Source: Flavobacterium arcticum (GTDB taxonomy: Bacteria; Bacteroidota; Bacteroidia; Flavobacteriales; Flavobacteriaceae). Taken from it: a stretch of 64,000 nt of DNA. Shown piece after piece: positions 25,764 through 35,020 of this stretch. Made by a program: the position numbers and the translations under genes. How positions within the stretch are numbered: position 1 is the stretch's first letter; every line of letters begins with the position of its first letter. The notes under the pieces were generated by a model. It was given only the letters and a program-made list of their open reading frames with translations. It was not told the DNA's origin and did no database searches. The DNA lies in assembly GCF_003344925.1 (NCBI RefSeq), contig NZ_CP031188.1, positions 1,905,001-1,969,000 of the forward strand, in the 5' to 3' direction.

Positions 25764-26496
25764 ATTTTTCTTTAAACCATCTGTAATACCACATACCTAT
25801 ATATTCATGTAGTGCTTTCTCAGTATATCTTATTTTTGATGTTGAAGGCCACCAATTGTATAAAACAGTGTCTGGGCCTTTTTTTATTTGGAAATCGGTA
25901 GGTGCTGCTATGGGGTGTAACCCTTGTTTTTTAAAGGTTTCCATAGCACGTGGCATATGCGATGCGCTAGTAACCAGTATGAATTTTTTTTTAGTACCAA
26001 ACCTTTTTTTAAACTCAATAGCTTCATTCCATGTGGTAACAGGCTTAGTAAGCATAATAGTATCTTTTGCTTGCACGCCAAGTGATAATGCTGCTTTTGC
26101 CATTACCTCTGCCTGCGACGGTTTATTCTTTTTACTTGAGTAGCCAGATACTATTATTGTAGTATTCCCCATTTTTGTATAAAGACGTACACCTTCTGCA
26201 AGTCTATTTAGGCCTACATCAGACAGTTTGTTTATGTCTGGTAAATTATCATCGTTAGTATTACCACCACCTAATATCATTACAGGTAACTTTTTATCAA
26301 TTTTAATTGAGGTATGCTGTTGCTCTAAACTCTTCATTAAATAAATAGGAAGTGGTGATACACTAAACAAAAACATATCTAAAAAAGCGAGTATTAAAAA
26401 TACTCGTGTTGCTTTTTTACGTTTTAGCTTATATAATAAGAATGCAACTACTATTGCTATCCAGAATAGGGTTATAGGACTTAGAAGTCTATCCAT
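25762..26496 (-). CDS. YdcF/ElyC family protein (DUF218)
   Basis: This 244-residue protein has two N-terminal hydrophobic segments (about 8-22 and 33-53) and a DUF218 domain. The domain shows MILGGG near residue 73, DVGLNRLAEGVRLY, IVSGYSS, ETTWNEA-like TTWNEAIEF, and the signature VTSASHMPRAMETF. It resembles ElyC and SanA, which affect envelope integrity and the use of the undecaprenyl carrier. The orientation of the domain across the membrane cannot be determined here. It is a single gene with a terminator overlapping its end. Confidence 0.82.
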   Translation of the reverse strand: MDRLLSPITLFWIAIVVAFLLYKLKRKKATRVFLILAFLDMFLFSVSPLPIYLMKSLEQQHTSIKIDKKLPVMILGGGNTNDDNLPDINKLSDVGLNRLAEGVRLYTKMGNTTIIVSGYSSKKNKPSQAEVMAKAALSLGVQAKDTIMLTKPVTTWNEAIEFKKRFGTKKKFILVTSASHMPRAMETFKKQGLHPIAAPTDFQIKKGPDTVLYNWWPSTSKIRYTEKALHEYIGMWYYRWFKEK

Positions 26497-26533
26497 TATT
26501 GTTTTTTGTTAGGGTAGTGTAAAAGTAAAAAAA

Positions 26534-26557
26534 AATCCTGCCGGTTAAGGCAGGATT
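26534..26557 (-). terminator. Rho-independent terminator after the choice-of-anchor I gene
   Basis: On the minus strand AATCCTGCC and GGCAGGATT form a 9-bp stem with a six-base loop, followed by a long T run. Confidence 0.9.
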
Positions 26558-26583
26558 AAAATTAAAACTAAAATCACAAAATA

Positions 26584-29500
26584 CTATTTAACGATTAACT
26601 TTTTAACGATGCCTTCGGATGTCTTAATAATGTACATACCAGAAGCCATTTTAGTAGTGTTTATAGTTAATGCTTGTTTTTCTGAATGTATCAGTTTACC
26701 ATTAAGGTCATATACGTCAATATCGGCAACACGGTTAAAGTAAACTAGACCATCAGTAGCAGGGTTAGGGAATATTGCAAATGTTTTAGGTGCATTTACA
26801 AACTCTGTAGCACTAAGGTTAGTAGTATCTACTTCAAATATAGTAAGTGTTCCACTTATTTCATTAGCAACAACAACATAATTCTTATCGTTAGGACTGT
26901 CTTCGCTGCTTATGAAAGTAATACCTTCTGGTGCATGATCGCCTTCGAAAGCTGATGTACTTCTGTTATTTTTATAATCTACAAATATAGGAGCGGTAGG
27001 GTCTGTAACATCATAAACCATTACACCACCTACTCTTTCAAGACCGATGAATGCAAAAGTATGATCTCCGATAGTTGCGATAGTAACACCTTCTGGTTCT
27101 GGTCCTTTAGCACGGCTTCTTCCTTTAAGCTCATTATCTTCGTTATCTGCATTAAATATTGCACTAAAGTTAGGATCGTTAGCAATATACATTTCAAAAT
27201 CGTCACCACTATCAAATACTATTTCTTTAGTATCTGCATTAAATATAGAGAATGAGCGTGAACCTAAACAATACATTTGGTCAAAGTCAGTATCATCATC
27301 TGTATTACCGTTAACGTTAGTTACACGCATTCTTCCTGCATTAAAACTATTTTTAAGCATAGCAGATTGCGGGTATGCAGTAGCATCTAACATATAATCA
27401 TCACTACCTATAGTAGTTCTTTCTTCAAAGTCACCATATTCTTTTTCATCTCCTTCGTTAGCTGTAATGATATAGTTAACTCCGTCTACACTATAGGTCG
27501 CTATAGCATCAGGAGTATAGTAAGCTTGTATAGGCCAGTTAGCAATAAGTATCTCGCCATTCTCATCTGATATATCAAAACCATTACCCACAGCACTCAT
27601 GTCTTTAGTTCCTAAAGCCCATATATCTGTAACAGTATTGTTTGTTAGGTTTACCTCTGCAATGGCATTACTTTCTTGTAGTGCTATCCATGCTTTTTGA
27701 GAATCGGCGCTTACAGCAACATATTCTGGCTCCATATCCTGAGATAATGTACTTGTAGGAATTACTTTTCTTACACCTGCGGCTATTAGAGTAGCTTCGT
27801 TTGCATTAAATGATGTAAAATCTAATGTGGTAACATTAGCATTCGTTAATGTAGCGGCACCGCCTGTTATATCTATAATACTTACAGAACCCTCTGGATC
27901 GTTTGTTGTGTAGTCAGAACTTGGTTGTCCTTCATCAGCAGTAATTACTTTAGTTCCGTCAGGAGTAAAAGTAATATTATCAGGAAGTGAACCAACAGTT
28001 ACCTGGCTGATAAAAGTACCATCAGTATCAAAGAATACTACAGATCCGTTAAGTTGTTCGTCTGCATTTGGAGATGCTACAGCAATAACACCATTTTTAA
28101 CAGCAACACAAGTTATACCCCCGTAAGTGTTCATGTCTATTGAACTTACTACAGATGGTGACTCAGGGTTAGAGAAATCTATAATGTCAAGGAAACCAGC
28201 AGCAGCACTAGTTGTAAACAATCTTTGGCTATCAGCATCATATACTACTATTTCGCAAGTACTTGTACCTGCACCCGATGGATCGAAGCTGCCTACATAT
28301 TGTAGTTCTATACTTTGGTTTGGTTGTGGTGCCATACGGTCGTTATCCTTAATGTATATGGTAGCAAATGTTTCTCCAGTAAGTGTTACACCAGTAGCAT
28401 TTTCAAGACTTAGTACAAAATATTCTGCATGTTGCTCTTCTTCAGTATCATCTATAACAGGTATTGTTATAGTTTGTGTTAAGGTACTTGTACCTGTAAA
28501 GTTAAGCGTAGTAGTTGTATAAGTAAAGTCGTTAGTATCAGCAGTACTAAAAGGTGCAGTTTTTACAACAAGATCAACCGAAGCTGTACTAGGGTTTGTA
28601 AGGTTAAGTGTTACATTTACAGTACCTGCATCTTCATTTACAACGATAAAATCAGATTCAAAAGATAGTTCAGTAGTATAAGCAAAGTCATAAGTATATG
28701 CACATGCCATTGCTATTCCTACATTATCTTCAACATTGTTTATAGTAAGTTCATATTCAATGTTACTATCAAAAGCTGTTGTATAATTAAGTGTTACTGT
28801 GTTGCCATCTAAAACAGCAGTATCTAAACCGTCTATACCTGTATAGTTGGTTACTGTAGTAGCAGATGTAGCGTTAAGTAAGTTATTAAAAGTAATTACT
28901 ATAGTAGTACTGTTAACTACAGTTATGTTTTGTACTGTTGGAGCGCTAGGAAAAGCCCATGTTGGCCATGTTTGCGAAGGTGTTCCAGCATCAGTACCTA
29001 CCCAGTTAGCAGGGTTAAGTATAGCTGCTCTTAATTCAGTAATAGTACCCTCCTGTATTCCGTTATAGTATGCGTTTACTGTGTTACCCTCAACATTGTC
29101 TGGAGCAGTAGAAAGGTTTACTGAACTAACCCCATCAACAAGACCAGCAGGTATCATAGATTCACTTCCGCTACAGCTAGTATTATCTGCTAACCAAGCA
29201 TTAGAAGACATTGCTGTAATATAATTTGGTGTTGCAGCACTACCAGTGTAAACAATTACTTGATCGCCACCAGAACTAAGACCAAAACTATTACCTGTTA
29301 CTGAACCAAGATTAGAAACCATTTCTGAAGTTTGTATAGTAATTACTGAACCTGCTGGTACACATTGTGTAGCAGTCCACATAATAGCTTCTTCACACTG
29401 TGGTTGTGTATTACTTGTGTATTTAGAATCTGTAAGGTATATAAAAGTACCCTCGGAAATATCAACAGAAGTAACAAGAGCAATTTCGTCTTCGGCATCA

Positions 29501-30522
29501 GAAGCATTCATTCTATAACCTACAAAAGCCATATCTCCTGTAGAGAATTCTGTTTGTTCGGCTATTGTAGTGAAAATTATACCCTCTGTATCTATAACAA
29601 CATTATTACTCATATCTTCAACCATATTACCTAAAAGTGCAACATAGTATTGTTGATTATTTATTAAGTCACTACTTGGTATAATAGTAATTGTATTGTC
29701 AGCAAATGTTGTTGTAAACGGTACAGTTGCACCATCAGCATCATTTAAACGTAGCTCTACAAGCGATGCTGCATTAGCATCTGTTATAACTGAATCGTCT
29801 ATAAGACGTACATCTTCGTTAAAAACAATTTGAGGAGTTGTAGTAATTGCTAAAAAATTACTCTCATTAGCAGGAGTAAATACTGCAAGAGGTGCAGTAA
29901 CATCTTCTACACCATCTATAAGGGTACCCATTACAGTAAGATTGTCAAATCTGTTATTACCACTATCTCCTGCTGCATTGTCACCGCCAAAGTCTATTTT
30001 GAAAATAAAATCGGCATTGTTTTCTACGTCTTCAATGGCCGAAAAATCAACCGTTACAAGACTGTAATCTTCAGTAGGGAAAAAAGTAGTTGTTGCAAGT
30101 CCTGCATTAGTGTAGTTAATACCACCATCAACGCTATAGCTATAGTACTGTTCTGTAGCGCCAGATCCTGTTCTTTTTACTGCAAATGATACTTCTACAT
30201 TTTCATAACTTGTAGTAGGGAAAGCAATAACAAGCGAACGAGTATTACTTGGGTTTCTTGGGCGAAGCCCGTTTCCTGCAGGATCACCATTTTGAGCGTT
30301 AAGGATATCTCCTGATACATCATCCATATAACCATCTCCTGTTCCAGGATATGTTATTTGTGGAGTTCCTGCTACTATAGAGTAGTCAGCAGCAACCATT
30401 TCAACCGTGCCATCTACGGCATTAAAATTCCAATAGTGCATAAGGTCTTGCGCACTCGAAACAAATGTTACCATGCATAAAGCGAGTAACATTAGTGTTT
30501 TTTTAGTGTAGTTGTTTAACAT
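26584..30522 (-). CDS. Mosaic secreted protein: Ig-like, Calx-beta, choice-of-anchor I, T9SS type A sorting domain
   Basis: This 1312-residue protein has a signal peptide (1-24) and several modules. Residues 25-200 form a beta-sandwich starting HYWNFN. An SbsA/Big5-like Ig domain with VFTPANESNF follows at about 205-320, then a lamin-tail-like segment (325-520), a second Ig domain, and a Calx-beta domain with FIVVNEDAGTVNVTL (620-720). The choice-of-anchor I beta-propeller region (about 730-1220) contains YDADSQRLF, GSLPDNITFTPDG and ADEGQPSSDY. The T9SS type A sorting domain is at 1244-1312 (FPNPATDG through GMYIIKT). It should be exported and attached to the cell surface or released. Its enzymatic role, if any, is unknown. 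Confidence 0.87.
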   Translation of the reverse strand: MLNNYTKKTLMLLALCMVTFVSSAQDLMHYWNFNAVDGTVEMVAADYSIVAGTPQITYPGTGDGYMDDVSGDILNAQNGDPAGNGLRPRNPSNTRSLVIAFPTTSYENVEVSFAVKRTGSGATEQYYSYSVDGGINYTNAGLATTTFFPTEDYSLVTVDFSAIEDVENNADFIFKIDFGGDNAAGDSGNNRFDNLTVMGTLIDGVEDVTAPLAVFTPANESNFLAITTTPQIVFNEDVRLIDDSVITDANAASLVELRLNDADGATVPFTTTFADNTITIIPSSDLINNQQYYVALLGNMVEDMSNNVVIDTEGIIFTTIAEQTEFSTGDMAFVGYRMNASDAEDEIALVTSVDISEGTFIYLTDSKYTSNTQPQCEEAIMWTATQCVPAGSVITIQTSEMVSNLGSVTGNSFGLSSGGDQVIVYTGSAATPNYITAMSSNAWLADNTSCSGSESMIPAGLVDGVSSVNLSTAPDNVEGNTVNAYYNGIQEGTITELRAAILNPANWVGTDAGTPSQTWPTWAFPSAPTVQNITVVNSTTIVITFNNLLNATSATTVTNYTGIDGLDTAVLDGNTVTLNYTTAFDSNIEYELTINNVEDNVGIAMACAYTYDFAYTTELSFESDFIVVNEDAGTVNVTLNLTNPSTASVDLVVKTAPFSTADTNDFTYTTTTLNFTGTSTLTQTITIPVIDDTEEEQHAEYFVLSLENATGVTLTGETFATIYIKDNDRMAPQPNQSIELQYVGSFDPSGAGTSTCEIVVYDADSQRLFTTSAAAGFLDIIDFSNPESPSVVSSIDMNTYGGITCVAVKNGVIAVASPNADEQLNGSVVFFDTDGTFISQVTVGSLPDNITFTPDGTKVITADEGQPSSDYTTNDPEGSVSIIDITGGAATLTNANVTTLDFTSFNANEATLIAAGVRKVIPTSTLSQDMEPEYVAVSADSQKAWIALQESNAIAEVNLTNNTVTDIWALGTKDMSAVGNGFDISDENGEILIANWPIQAYYTPDAIATYSVDGVNYIITANEGDEKEYGDFEERTTIGSDDYMLDATAYPQSAMLKNSFNAGRMRVTNVNGNTDDDTDFDQMYCLGSRSFSIFNADTKEIVFDSGDDFEMYIANDPNFSAIFNADNEDNELKGRSRAKGPEPEGVTIATIGDHTFAFIGLERVGGVMVYDVTDPTAPIFVDYKNNRSTSAFEGDHAPEGITFISSEDSPNDKNYVVVANEISGTLTIFEVDTTNLSATEFVNAPKTFAIFPNPATDGLVYFNRVADIDVYDLNGKLIHSEKQALTINTTKMASGMYIIKTSEGIVKKLIVK

Positions 30523-30726
30523 GATTATGTAGTTTATTTATAATAGCTACAAATCTCTATCTCTCAAGTTAATTAATTGTGACTTAAAAATAACGACTAT
30601 ATTACTATCTCTTTGTATTGTGTTGGTTAAATGTAAATTTAGCAATTAATGTTTTACAATTATGTAACCTCAATAGTGTGTTTTTATACAGTATAGTAAT
30701 AGTTAGCTGCTATTAAGGGTGGGTTA

Positions 30727-30763
30727 AAAAAGAAGAAGCGACTAATAGCCGCTTCTTCTTTTT
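30727..30763 (-). terminator. Terminator after tpiA
   Basis: AAAAAGAAGAAGCG and CGCTTCTTCTTTTT form a 14-bp stem around a nine-base loop. On the minus strand it is followed by T residues, in the right place to end the tlpA-like/tpiA transcript. Confidence 0.85.
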
Positions 30764-30784
30764 AAGATATGATAATATAATTAT

Positions 30785-31537
30785 TTATATGGCATTTACT
30801 ATAGCAAGAAAATCATCTGCTTTTAGAGCAGCTCCGCCTATAAGTCCACCGTCAACATCTGGTTTAGAGAATATTTCGTTAGCATTATTAGGTTTTACAC
30901 TACCACCATATAATATAGATGTTTCTTCGGCTACTTTTTCGCTAATAGTGTCTTTTATAAGTGTACGTATAAAAGCATGCATTTCTTGTGCTTGTTCTGG
31001 CGATGCCGTTTCGCCTGTACCTATTGCCCAAACTGGTTCATAAGCAAGTACTATATTAGCCCATTGGTTTTCATCAATGTGAAATAGCCCTTCTTTTAAC
31101 TGTGACTCTACTACATTAAAATGATTACCCGATTGTCTGTCGGCAAGCTCTTCACCAAAACAAAATATAATAGTAACATTATGTTTTAGGGCAGTATTTA
31201 CTTTTTCGGCAAGTAGGCTGTTTGTTTCACCAAAGTAGGCTCTTCTTTCCGAGTGTCCTAAAATTACAGTATTTACATTAATACCTTTAAGCATGTCTAC
31301 AGATATCTCTCCTGTATAAGCACCGCTTTCGGCTTGATGCATATTTTGTGCTGCAACAATAATGTTACTTCCTGCAACCTGCTTTACAGCAGCTTGTAAG
31401 TTTATAAACGTAGGTGCTACAACAATTTTTGTTTCAGTTTTTTCAGGTCTTTTAGCTAATAACTCTTCTAGTAATGCCGAAGTTTGTTTACTGTCATTAT
31501 TCATTTTCCAGTTTCCGGCAACAATTTTTTTTCTCAT
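30785..31537 (-). CDS. tpiA: Triosephosphate isomerase
   Basis: This 250-residue protein is a standard-length triosephosphate isomerase. It starts with the motif AGNWKMN (Lys11), has His95 in GHSERR and the catalytic Glu167 in AYEPVWAIGTG, and shows the phosphate loop YGGSVKP and the closing GGLIGGAALK. It interconverts dihydroxyacetone phosphate and glyceraldehyde-3-phosphate in glycolysis and gluconeogenesis. The start shares one base with the stop of the upstream thioredoxin-like lipoprotein gene, so the two are very likely translated from one mRNA. Confidence 0.98.
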   Translation of the reverse strand: MRKKIVAGNWKMNNDSKQTSALLEELLAKRPEKTETKIVVAPTFINLQAAVKQVAGSNIIVAAQNMHQAESGAYTGEISVDMLKGINVNTVILGHSERRAYFGETNSLLAEKVNTALKHNVTIIFCFGEELADRQSGNHFNVVESQLKEGLFHIDENQWANIVLAYEPVWAIGTGETASPEQAQEMHAFIRTLIKDTISEKVAEETSILYGGSVKPNNANEIFSKPDVDGGLIGGAALKADDFLAIVNAI

Positions 31538-32046
31538 TATTGTATCGTTTTTAATGTGGCAATTAGTTCTTCGTTATCAGCATTTTTAGCATAGTAAAAA
31601 GCAATATTACTTTCTTTATCTACAAGCATGTATCGCGGTATCCAATCTAGTTCAATAGATTCACTAAACGTTCCGCCTTTCCATGCAGAACCTATAAGGT
31701 AATGTTCGCCTTTAGCTTCATATTTTTCAATTCCTTTTTTCCAAGACTCAGGTGTTTTATCATACGATAAAAATAAGTAAACGGCATTAGGAAATTTCCC
31801 TTGCAGCTCATGCACTTTTGGCATACCCTTAACGCAGTCAGGACACCATGATGCCCATACATCTATAACGATTGGGTTTCCTTTATACTTCTCAAGTATT
31901 TCTTTAAACTGCATTTCAGTACCATCTAAGGCTGTCATTGTATCATTAAGAGCTGCTTCGGTAAAAGTAGTAGGGGTTTCTTTTTTCTCTTCCTTACAAG
32001 CTGTAAAAGCTAATAGAATTAAGGGTAATAAAAGTATCTTTTTCAT
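31537..32046 (-). CDS. TlpA-like thioredoxin-fold lipoprotein
   Basis: This 169-residue protein has an SPII signal with lipid Cys at 17 (AFTAC). It is followed by a Lys/Glu linker and a TlpA/ResA-type thioredoxin domain. The active site is WCPDC (Cys68 and Cys71), and the cis-Pro region is in LDWIPRYMLVD. It is expected to act as a thiol-disulfide oxidoreductase facing the periplasm. A -7-like TAAATTTG lies upstream on the minus strand (32069-32076). The coupling to tpiA by a one-base overlap is an operon link without an obvious shared pathway. Confidence 0.9.
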   Translation of the reverse strand: MKKILLLPLILLAFTACKEEKKETPTTFTEAALNDTMTALDGTEMQFKEILEKYKGNPIVIDVWASWCPDCVKGMPKVHELQGKFPNAVYLFLSYDKTPESWKKGIEKYEAKGEHYLIGSAWKGGTFSESIELDWIPRYMLVDKESNIAFYYAKNADNEELIATLKTIQ

Positions 32047-32248
32047 ATTTTATTTAATTGTTGTAAAACAAATTTACAATAACTCAACTAATAAACTAAT
32101 ATACATGCTCTATAATGAGAGGTTAAAATGATGATATTTTTCACTCACACGTTTTCGTAATTATGTTTTAGGTTGAGTTTTTTTATTTTGTATATATTCT
32201 GAGGTGAAGCGTAGAGGTAATAAAACTAAATAAGTATTATAAAAAATA

Positions 32249-33325
32249 TTATTCTAGTCGTATTTTCGGATCGAGCCAAGCATATATAATATCTACTAGA
32301 ATATTAATAATTACAAATGTGGTAGCAATTACTAGAACTGCTCCCATTATTACAGGTAAGTCGAGTGTGTTAAGTGCTTCGACAACCTCTTTGCCTAAGC
32401 CATTCCACCCGAAGATATACTCTACAAAAACAGCTCCTGCAAGCATAGAGGCAAACCAACCTGATATAGCTGTAACTACAGGGTTAAGTGCATTTTTAAG
32501 CGCGTGTTTTCTTATAATGCGGATTTCACTAAGTCCTTTAGCTCTTGCGGTACGGATGTAGTCTTGCCCCATAACTTCTAGCAATGAGTTTCGCATAAGT
32601 TGTATAACAACCCCTAGCGGGCGTATGCCCAATACTATAGCGGGTAGTATAAGGTTTTTCCATTGTATGTATGTTCCCTCGCCAAAATCATCAACTTCAT
32701 ACAGGCTACCTGTCATGTTTAAATGGGTGTACTTGTGTAGTAAAAAACCAAATACCCATGCAAATAGTATAGCTGCAAAAAAGGAGGGAAGGCTCATGCC
32801 TAATGTACTCACGAGGGCAATCATTCTGTCAAGCCAAGTATCTTTATTAAGTGCCGATACAATACCTAAAAATATCCCGATGATAATAGCAATTATAATG
32901 GCACTAAATGCTAGCACTATAGTGTTGGGTAATGTATCGCCAATTACCTGTGTTACCGCTTTACCACTTTTCTGGAAACTCTCACGCAGGTAAGGTGTTT
33001 TAAGTACAGTAGTTGTACCGCCAGTTGTAAACAGTTTTACAGCATTATATTTCCCTTCCGATAAGTAAGTATAATCATCTTGGTCAGTACTATGAAAAGA
33101 GATAGGCGATAAGTCGTTTAAGTAGTACAGGTACTGTGTAGTTACTGGCTTATCAAAGCCATATTTTTTCTTAATGATAGCAAGCTGTTCGCTGTTCTCA
33201 TTTTGATCGAGCATCATTCGTGCTGGGTCGCCAGGTAGTACTGTAAACAAAAAGAATATGACCGTTACTACCCCAAAGAGTGTAAGTAGTGCATATCCTG
33301 TTTTGTATAATAAGTACTTTAGCAA
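32249..33325 (-). CDS. ABC transporter permease, OppB/DppB family
   Basis: This 358-residue protein has the OppB-type N-terminus (first TM, then FTVLPGDPARMML) and a periplasmic insertion of about 90 residues. The permease core carries the EAA-like loop QDYIRTARAKGLSEIRIIRKHALKNALNPV-type sequence (G-L-S and H-A-L-K-N anchors). The C-terminal segment is FGWNGLGKEVVEAL. Such permeases work in pairs with an OppC-like subunit, ATPases and a binding protein, none of which is encoded nearby. It starts seven bases after the DoxX-thioredoxin gene and is probably co-transcribed with it. Confidence 0.88.
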   Translation of the reverse strand: MLKYLLYKTGYALLTLFGVVTVIFFLFTVLPGDPARMMLDQNENSEQLAIIKKKYGFDKPVTTQYLYYLNDLSPISFHSTDQDDYTYLSEGKYNAVKLFTTGGTTTVLKTPYLRESFQKSGKAVTQVIGDTLPNTIVLAFSAIIIAIIIGIFLGIVSALNKDTWLDRMIALVSTLGMSLPSFFAAILFAWVFGFLLHKYTHLNMTGSLYEVDDFGEGTYIQWKNLILPAIVLGIRPLGVVIQLMRNSLLEVMGQDYIRTARAKGLSEIRIIRKHALKNALNPVVTAISGWFASMLAGAVFVEYIFGWNGLGKEVVEALNTLDLPVIMGAVLVIATTFVIINILVDIIYAWLDPKIRLE

Positions 33326-33332
33326 ATGGGTT

Positions 33333-34328
33333 TTATTTACTTATTTCAGAGTAAGGCTTATCTAAAAGTTCAATTAACTCTTCGGCAACAAAGTGTCTTT
33401 CATTAATACCATCCCAGTCTTTAATAATGTTACCATTCCATAGGTAAACTACCCCTGGAGTATCTTTAGTATCATCTAATATTTTCCAAAAACCAAGTAT
33501 ATCAACTATCTGATATGGGTATTCGGCGCCTGCAAATTCAAAAAACTCAGGAATAAGGTCGGCTTCTTCATCCATAAAAATAATACGGATTTCAGGAAAG
33601 TTTGGGTCTTTACTTTTTAGTTCAGTCAGCTCTTTAGCAGTATCTCTACAATGCTCACATCCTGGGGCAAAAAGAGCAACAATTTTTTTACCTTTATCAA
33701 TATTAGGGAAATATTGCGCGTAAGCCGATTGTATTGGGGCAGGAGCATCGCCTGTGGAAACAGCAACTTCTGCTTCTAATGTTTCTTGAGTTATAGTACT
33801 CGTAGCTGCACTTTGCGGACGTATAGGCGCTAACATAAACACGCTTAGTATAGCTGCAAAAGTTACTGTAGTAAGTATCCAGAAATTTTTTCTGTCACGA
33901 CTGTGTTTTAATAATCGAGATAGATATACTAATAGTAGTACAGCTACTACATTTTTTATAATAGCCTCTATAGGTGTCATAGGTAGGAGGCTGCCAAAAC
34001 AACCACAGTTACCACTTGTACCGCCATTTTGAATAGTATCTATAGTAAGGTGTATAGTAAATACTAAAAGCATTAGTATTGTTGCAGGAATAACGATACG
34101 TTTTAAAAAGTGCGGTTGTAGTATCAATAACCCTAATGCTAGTTCTAGTCCTATTAAAGTTCTTGAGAAATATGGGGCAAAACTTTCAGAAAAGCCTAGT
34201 ACATACAGTTGCTTAACCTCAAATGTGGTAATAGCAAAGTAAGGTGATGGATACATTTTGGCTACTGCCGAAATGATAAACAAAAAGGCTATAACGATTC
34301 TTAGTATTACAAGTAGATATTTCTTCAT
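33333..34328 (-). CDS. DoxX/MauE-like membrane protein fused to a thioredoxin domain
   Basis: This 331-residue protein has a four-helix DoxX/MauE-type membrane domain (about 5-140) with the cysteine motif NCGCFG (Cys108 and Cys110). A fifth hydrophobic segment is at about 150-168. A C-terminal thioredoxin-like domain (about 205-325) has the active-site motif CEHC at Cys224 and Cys227. It resembles the BT_3928-like redox proteins of Bacteroidota. The two cysteine pairs could pass electrons across the membrane to periplasmic thiols, in the manner of DsbD or VKOR; that is inference. A -7-like TATATTTG (34356-34363, minus) lies upstream. Confidence 0.82.
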   Translation of the reverse strand: MKKYLLVILRIVIAFLFIISAVAKMYPSPYFAITTFEVKQLYVLGFSESFAPYFSRTLIGLELALGLLILQPHFLKRIVIPATILMLLVFTIHLTIDTIQNGGTSGNCGCFGSLLPMTPIEAIIKNVVAVLLLVYLSRLLKHSRDRKNFWILTTVTFAAILSVFMLAPIRPQSAATSTITQETLEAEVAVSTGDAPAPIQSAYAQYFPNIDKGKKIVALFAPGCEHCRDTAKELTELKSKDPNFPEIRIIFMDEEADLIPEFFEFAGAEYPYQIVDILGFWKILDDTKDTPGVVYLWNGNIIKDWDGINERHFVAEELIELLDKPYSEISK

Positions 34329-34397
34329 GACTTTTGTTTTAATCTAAAATTTTATCAAATATAAAACTTATGGTAGTTTCAATTTGTTAATGAACTG

Positions 34398-34940
34398 TTA
34401 TTGCGCAAACCCCATGTGGATTAATGCGAATACAGCATAGTTAATCATATCCTGATAGTTCGCGTCTATTCCCTCAGATACTAAAGTTTTACCCTTATTA
34501 TCTTCTATTTGTTTTACACGGAGTATTTTTTGAAGAATCAGGTCAGTTAAAGAGCTTACTCTCATATCGCGCCATGCCTCGCCATAGTCATGGTTCTTAG
34601 CTTCCATTAACGATTTGGTAAGCTGTATTTTTTCGTCATACAGTTTTGTAGCTTCCTCTGCATTAAGGTCGGGTTGAACCGCAATACCTTTATCCAACTG
34701 GATAAGTGCCATTATAGAGTAGTTAATAATGCCGATAAACTCACCTGTTTCATCTTCATCCACTTTACGAATATCATTTTCCTGAAGGCTACGAATGCGT
34801 TGTGCTTTTATAAAAATCTGGTCGGTAAGCGATGGCAGTCGCAATATGCGCCATGCACTTCCGTAATCTTTCATTTTGTTAGTGTACAGTTCCCTGCATA
34901 CGGCTATAACACTGTCATATTCGGCTGATGTATTACTCAT
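34398..34940 (-). CDS. DUF1599 (nucleotide modification-associated domain 1) protein
   Basis: This 180-residue protein consists of two related halves (about 1-90 and 95-180). Each carries a KxxDYGxAWR motif followed by a RxxSLTD motif: KMKDYGSAWRILRLPSLTD and KNHDYGEAWRDMRVSSLTD. This is the DUF1599 family, whose biochemical role is unsettled; relatives have been linked by context to modified nucleotides. It has a strong promoter of its own and is divergent from folP, a common arrangement in Bacteroidota to my recollection. Confidence 0.85.
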   Translation of the reverse strand: MSNTSAEYDSVIAVCRELYTNKMKDYGSAWRILRLPSLTDQIFIKAQRIRSLQENDIRKVDEDETGEFIGIINYSIMALIQLDKGIAVQPDLNAEEATKLYDEKIQLTKSLMEAKNHDYGEAWRDMRVSSLTDLILQKILRVKQIEDNKGKTLVSEGIDANYQDMINYAVFALIHMGFAQ

Positions 34941-34966
34941 TTAAGTAGTATCTTTGTATGAAAATT

Positions 34967-34997
34967 CAAATGTAGTAAAAAACACCCCAATCCCAAA
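34967..34997 (-). promoter_or_regulatory. Promoter of the DUF1599 gene
   Basis: On the minus strand TTTG (34994-34997) and TACATTTG (34967-34974) are 19 bases apart, a perfect consensus match, 27 bases before the start codon. A plus-strand -7-like TATCTTTG at 34949-34956 may serve folP. Confidence 0.78.
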
Positions 34998-35020
34998 GGG
35001 GCAATGCTAAAATAGACGTT

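Noticed and set aside
26584-30522. Plus-strand open frames inside the large minus-strand cargo genes
   Set aside because: They are shadow frames of Thr/Ser/Val-rich coding sequence, without start signals or recognised domains.
32047-32248. A small gene or RNA between the OppB-like and TlpA-like genes
   Set aside because: I see only AT-rich sequence with a possible -7 element; no open frame or stable fold can be supported.
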